Below, one piece after another: positions 5,216 through 7,509 of a stretch of 7,509 nt of DNA; the stretch's first letter is position 1; each line of letters begins with the position of its first letter. The DNA lies in contig JAJYVK010000073.1 in the NCBI GenBank assembly GCA_021792075.1, forward strand, positions 1 to 7,509. Direction: 5' to 3'. The stretch is from Actinomycetes bacterium (GTDB lineage Bacteria > Actinomycetota > Acidimicrobiia > Acidimicrobiales > Acidimicrobiaceae). The notes beneath the pieces were generated by a model. That model saw only the letters and a list, made by a program, of their open reading frames with translations, was not told the DNA's origin and did not search any database. The position numbers and the translations under genes were made by a program.

Positions 5216-7146
5216 AGGGTATACACGCTCCTGATCACCTCGGCTATCGATGTGATATCGTTGGCCACAAGACTGATGGCTTCCTGCCTGAGGGTGCGCA
5301 TGCCTTGTTTGACCGCTAGATTATGAAGCTCTTCCTGGGTAGCCCAACCCACTATAAGACGCTTGATTTCGGGAGTCATTACCAGAAGTTCGTATACCCC
5401 TATGCGGTCCTTGTACCCGGTCTGGCTGCAGAAGTTACATCCGGCGCCCCTGTAAAAGACTTCCTTCTCAGGCCCGCCGCTCTCTTTGTAAAAGAGCATT
5501 TCCTCTTCAGTGGGTGTGTACCGCGTCCTACAAGAAAGGCAGATCCTGCGAAGAAGACGCTGCCCTACCACCGCTAATACGGACGATGCAACCAAAAAAG
5601 ACTCGATTCCCATATCCAATAGACGGTGCAACGCGGAGACTGAGTTTGTGGCGTGCATAGAGGAGACAACGAAATGCCCGGTAAGTGCCGATTGCACTGC
5701 GACCCTTGTGGTCTCAACGTCACGAATCTCTCCGACGAGTATCACATCTGGATCTTGCCGAAGTATTGATTTCAGTCCTGAAGCAAAGGTAAGTCCTGCC
5801 TGCTCATTGGTCTGGATCTGGTTGATGGACGGGAACACATATTCGACCGGATCTTCAATTGTCATGATGTTGAGCTCCGGATTGCTAATCTCGCTGAGAG
5901 TCGCATAAAGAGTTGTCGTCTTTCCACTCCCCGTCGGGCCGGCGCACAGAACCATCCCAAACGGAGCCCTCACAAGCTTTGAGTATGCCGCATGCGTGTC
6001 GGTCGGCATTCCCAGATCGTTCAAGCGAAGAACCGAGAGGGTCTTGTTCAAGATCCGCATCACGCATTTCTCACCCATGATCGTCGCCACTGTGGCAACC
6101 CTGACGTCGACTTCCTTGCCATCGATGGTTACCGCCAGCTGGCCATCCTGAGGACGCCGACGCTCAACTATGTTCATGTTTGCCATTATCTTGATGCGAC
6201 TCACAAGTCCGGGACCAATCGAGGCCGGCAGCTGGAGGATGTCCTGCAAAGCTCCGTCAATGCGGAACCTGATTCGCACGACATCCTCCGAAGGCTCAAT
6301 ATGCACGTCAGAGGCCCGGCTGCGCATCGCCTGAGTCAAGATGCGGTCAACCACCTGCACTATGGGGGCGTCGTTCGAGACTGTTACGATCTCGCTCGAA
6401 TCAGATGAGCGCCTGCTGGCCTCAACTCCCTCAAAGGCCTGGACCAGTTTATCCACGCCGCTTATTGCAAGATAGTTGTTGTCGATTGCCCACCTGATAT
6501 CCCTGGCAGGAGCGATCATCAACTTGACCGGTCCACCGCTCACTTGAGACAACAGAGTCTTCAACTCGTGGTTGGGCTCAGCCACCGCTGCCAACAAGCC
6601 ATCCTCATCAAGACGAATCGGCATCACCGTGTGCTCACGAGCCACCCTTTCCGGAATCAGAGCAAGTGCCGCCGCATCGATATTCTCTCTATGAAGATTC
6701 AAAATTGCAACCCCAAAGAATCCAGCGAGAGCCTCGTCAAGAGCCTCCTCGCTTAGAAGACCGAGGTCTATCAACACCGAGCCAAGCACTCCGCCGGTCT
6801 CACGCTGAGTGACAAGAGCCTGCTCGAGCTGGGCGGGAGTGATGTGATCACTCGCAACCAAAAAATCGCCAAAACGTACGTTATTTGGCCCACCATTTGG
6901 GGCTTCGCCCCTTGCCCCGGCCAAAACCGACCGGCTATCGACAGATGAAGGAATAGGCCTGGATGGAATCGCGCTATCACTCTGACTAAAAGATGTGCCC
7001 GGATCATCCCCTTGAACTGGAATATTGACACCGGAATCGCCGCCTGGATTTTCCGCGCCAACACCTTTGACCGTGCCGATCTCGATGACAGTACCGGATG
7101 GCACCTGAGCGCGAGAAGTATCTCGATCTCTCCTTTTGAATGCCAA
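5212..7146 (-). CDS. pilB: PilB, type IV pilus extension ATPase with MshEN domain
   Basis: 644-residue hexameric secretion ATPase powering pilus extension from the cytoplasmic face. Residues 1-88 are a low-complexity Gly/Ser/Pro-rich extension that explains the length above the usual 560 or so. Residues 90-225 form a MshEN (T2SSE-N) domain with two helical motifs (RFGDFLVASDHIT at 91-103; LGSVLIDLGLLSEEALDEAL at 121-140); such domains bind c-di-GMP in some relatives. The catalytic core has all expected motifs: RASDVHIEP (277-285), ERRRPQDGQ (328-336), Walker A GPTGSGKT (403-410, K409), Asp box TIEDPVEY (429-436), Walker B DPDVILVGEIRD (465-476, E473) and a His box with H498. A CxxC pair at 536/539 and another at 570/573 make the zinc site typical of PilB/GspE and absent from PilT. 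The start is TTG at 7146 with GAGG 5 nt upstream; an in-frame TAA at 7165-7167 excludes earlier starts. It overlaps pilC by ATGA and probably leads the operon. Confidence 0.97.
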   Translation of the reverse strand: MAFKRRDRDTSRAQVPSGTVIEIGTVKGVGAENPGGDSGVNIPVQGDDPGTSFSQSDSAIPSRPIPSSVDSRSVLAGARGEAPNGGPNNVRFGDFLVASDHITPAQLEQALVTQRETGGVLGSVLIDLGLLSEEALDEALAGFFGVAILNLHRENIDAAALALIPERVAREHTVMPIRLDEDGLLAAVAEPNHELKTLLSQVSGGPVKLMIAPARDIRWAIDNNYLAISGVDKLVQAFEGVEASRRSSDSSEIVTVSNDAPIVQVVDRILTQAMRSRASDVHIEPSEDVVRIRFRIDGALQDILQLPASIGPGLVSRIKIMANMNIVERRRPQDGQLAVTIDGKEVDVRVATVATIMGEKCVMRILNKTLSVLRLNDLGMPTDTHAAYSKLVRAPFGMVLCAGPTGSGKTTTLYATLSEISNPELNIMTIEDPVEYVFPSINQIQTNEQAGLTFASGLKSILRQDPDVILVGEIRDVETTRVAVQSALTGHFVVSSMHATNSVSALHRLLDMGIESFLVASSVLAVVGQRLLRRICLSCRTRYTPTEEEMLFYKESGGPEKEVFYRGAGCNFCSQTGYKDRIGVYELLVMTPEIKRLIVGWATQEELHNLAVKQGMRTLRQEAISLVANDITSIAEVIRSVYTL

Positions 7147-7150
7147 GGTG

Positions 7151-7155
7151 ACCTC
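7151..7155 (-). promoter_or_regulatory. Ribosome-binding site deciding the TTG start of pilB
   Basis: GAGGT on the minus strand, 4-5 nt before the TTG at 7146. No ATG or GTG lies between this site and the upstream in-frame stop, so the TTG is the best start. The first internal alternative is a GTG at codon 15. Confidence 0.6.
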
Positions 7156-7312
7156 GCAAGACTCTTAGGGGAATAACATAACTCAATCTAGCGCGGGAGC
7201 AAAAGGTCGAATTCGTGTTGTCCTTGGCTTCGGGCTAGCATTGCACGCTCGCAGAATGGCCGAAGTACACAGTCCCTCCTCGATATTTCAACTGCACGGC
7301 AACTCACGCGAG

Positions 7313-7343
7313 TTGACAAGAAGCACCTACCAGGACTTATTAT
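7313..7343 (+). promoter_or_regulatory. Possible divergent plus-strand promoter
   Basis: A consensus TTGACA (7313-7318) is followed, after 18-19 nt, by TTATTA or TATTAT (7337-7343). This would read away from pilB toward the right edge. The -10 shares its bases with the minus-strand TATAAT box, so the two would compete. The spacing is long and no plus-strand gene is visible before the edge. Confidence 0.2.
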
Positions 7344-7357
7344 AGTCTCGTCCTGGT
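7329..7357. promoter_or_regulatory. 8-bp inverted repeat around a TATAAT box: candidate pilB promoter and operator
   Basis: ACCAGGAC (7329-7336) and GTCCTGGT (7350-7357) are perfect inverted repeats separated by 13 nt. On the minus strand the spacer contains a consensus TATAAT (7344-7339). A transcript starting near 7332 would lead into pilB with a leader of about 185 nt. No good -35 hexamer lies 16-18 nt upstream (ATCGGC at 17 nt; TTGAAA at 22 nt is too far). That fits a promoter needing an activator, or an operator where a dimeric regulator covers the -10 box. The regulator is not known. Confidence 0.4.
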
Positions 7358-7392
7358 CAGCGCCGATTTCAAAATGCCGCATAATCTCGCGT

Positions 7393-7509
7393 CTAGCTTG
7401 ACAGTCTCAGCTGAGAGAAAACTTTTGGACTGAATGGGTCGAGCACCAAGATCGAATAATTGCCACTTTCAGTGATACTTCTTGCCTTGTATCGATCTTC
7501 GATGCTTAC
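7393..7509 (-). CDS. Possible 3' end of an upstream gene (very tentative)
   Basis: One minus-strand frame is open from the right edge for 38 codons and stops with TAG at 7395-7393, ending FSPKVFSQLRLSS. The length is not significant on its own, since a random frame of this size stays open fairly often. I recognise no family. If real, the gene would end about 250 nt before pilB and be read in the same direction. I record it because the region is otherwise unexplained. Confidence 0.2.
   Translation of the reverse strand, partial: VSIEDRYKARSITESGNYSILVLDPFSPKVFSQLRLSS

Larger units (their letters stand above)
7147..7392. other. Upstream region of pilB, non-coding as far as can be seen
   Basis: No convincing gene is present. 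The region holds the TATAAT box in its inverted repeat (7329-7357), a 6-bp inverted repeat CAACTC-4-GAGTTG (7300-7315) that could form a hairpin in the leader RNA, and a strong isolated AGGAGG (7280-7275) before an 11-codon reading frame. A 64-codon minus-strand frame at 7188-7382 crosses all of these and looks like chance. The pilB ribosome-binding site is at its left end. Confidence 0.5.

Noticed and set aside
5992..6408. 138-codon plus-strand frame opposite pilB
   Set aside because: It lies antisense to the conserved ATPase core and has no recognisable features or ribosome-binding site.
3989..7146. Type II secretion (gspE-gspF) instead of T4P
   Set aside because: PilB/PilC and GspE/GspF are related, but the minor-pilin set, the separate GFTLIE pilin with its own start signals, and the lack of other gsp genes favour a pilus. 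It cannot be fully excluded from this window.
7188..7382. 64-codon minus-strand frame starting ATG just before pilB
   Set aside because: It is rich in Arg and Cys, matches no family I know, has no good ribosome-binding site, and would run through the TATAAT box and inverted repeat. Chance is more likely.
1..7509. CRISPR array, tRNA, rRNA, insertion sequence or phage elements
   Set aside because: I see no spaced direct repeats, no transposase or integrase and no RNA-gene signature on either strand.

Overview
The window carries a type IV pilus (T4P) assembly locus, read entirely from the minus strand. The order in the direction of transcription is pilB (motor ATPase), pilC (inner-membrane platform), three minor-pilin-like genes (PilW/GspJ-type, PilV/GspI-type, PilX/GspK-type), and then a classical GFTLIE prepilin that runs off the left edge. 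PilB has a MshEN domain, so a link to c-di-GMP is possible. The organism looks like an actinobacterium of moderate GC. The reasons are a long disordered PilB N-terminus, long hydrophilic prepilin leaders, a GDTLIEVL minor pilin, a pilin resembling those of actinobacteria, and an Ig-like module that I recall from Acidimicrobiia-type proteins. Acidimicrobiia is my best guess. It is an inference from protein style, not from a marker gene.

Layout from right to left. Positions 7147-7509 are mostly non-coding and hold the pilB upstream region: a TATAAT box enclosed by an 8-bp inverted repeat, further TTGACA boxes and palindromes, and possibly the last 38 codons of an upstream gene. pilB (5212-7146), pilC (3989-5215), the PilW-like gene (2463-3992) and the PilV-like gene (1651-2466) are joined by three successive 4-nt ATGA overlaps. 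The PilX-like gene (748-1635) follows after 15 nt. A hairpin at 714-743 starts 4 nt past its stop and probably marks the end of this operon. After a 360-nt gap, the pilin gene (387 to the left edge) has its own strong ribosome-binding site and probably its own promoter.

How the genes work together. PilB hydrolyses ATP under the platform PilC and drives extraction of processed pilins from the membrane into the fibre. The left-edge pilin is probably the main subunit. The three minor pilins correspond to the I/J/K-type core subunits that prime the filament and sit at its tip. What stands out is that each has a grafted C-terminal module: an Asn-ladder beta-helix-like domain resembling TadG-type secreted proteins, a bacterial Ig-like domain, and an IPT/TIG domain. 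A tip built from modular, adhesin-like minor pilins is the most interesting reading of the window. No retraction ATPase (PilT), prepilin peptidase, PilM/N/O or secretin is present here.
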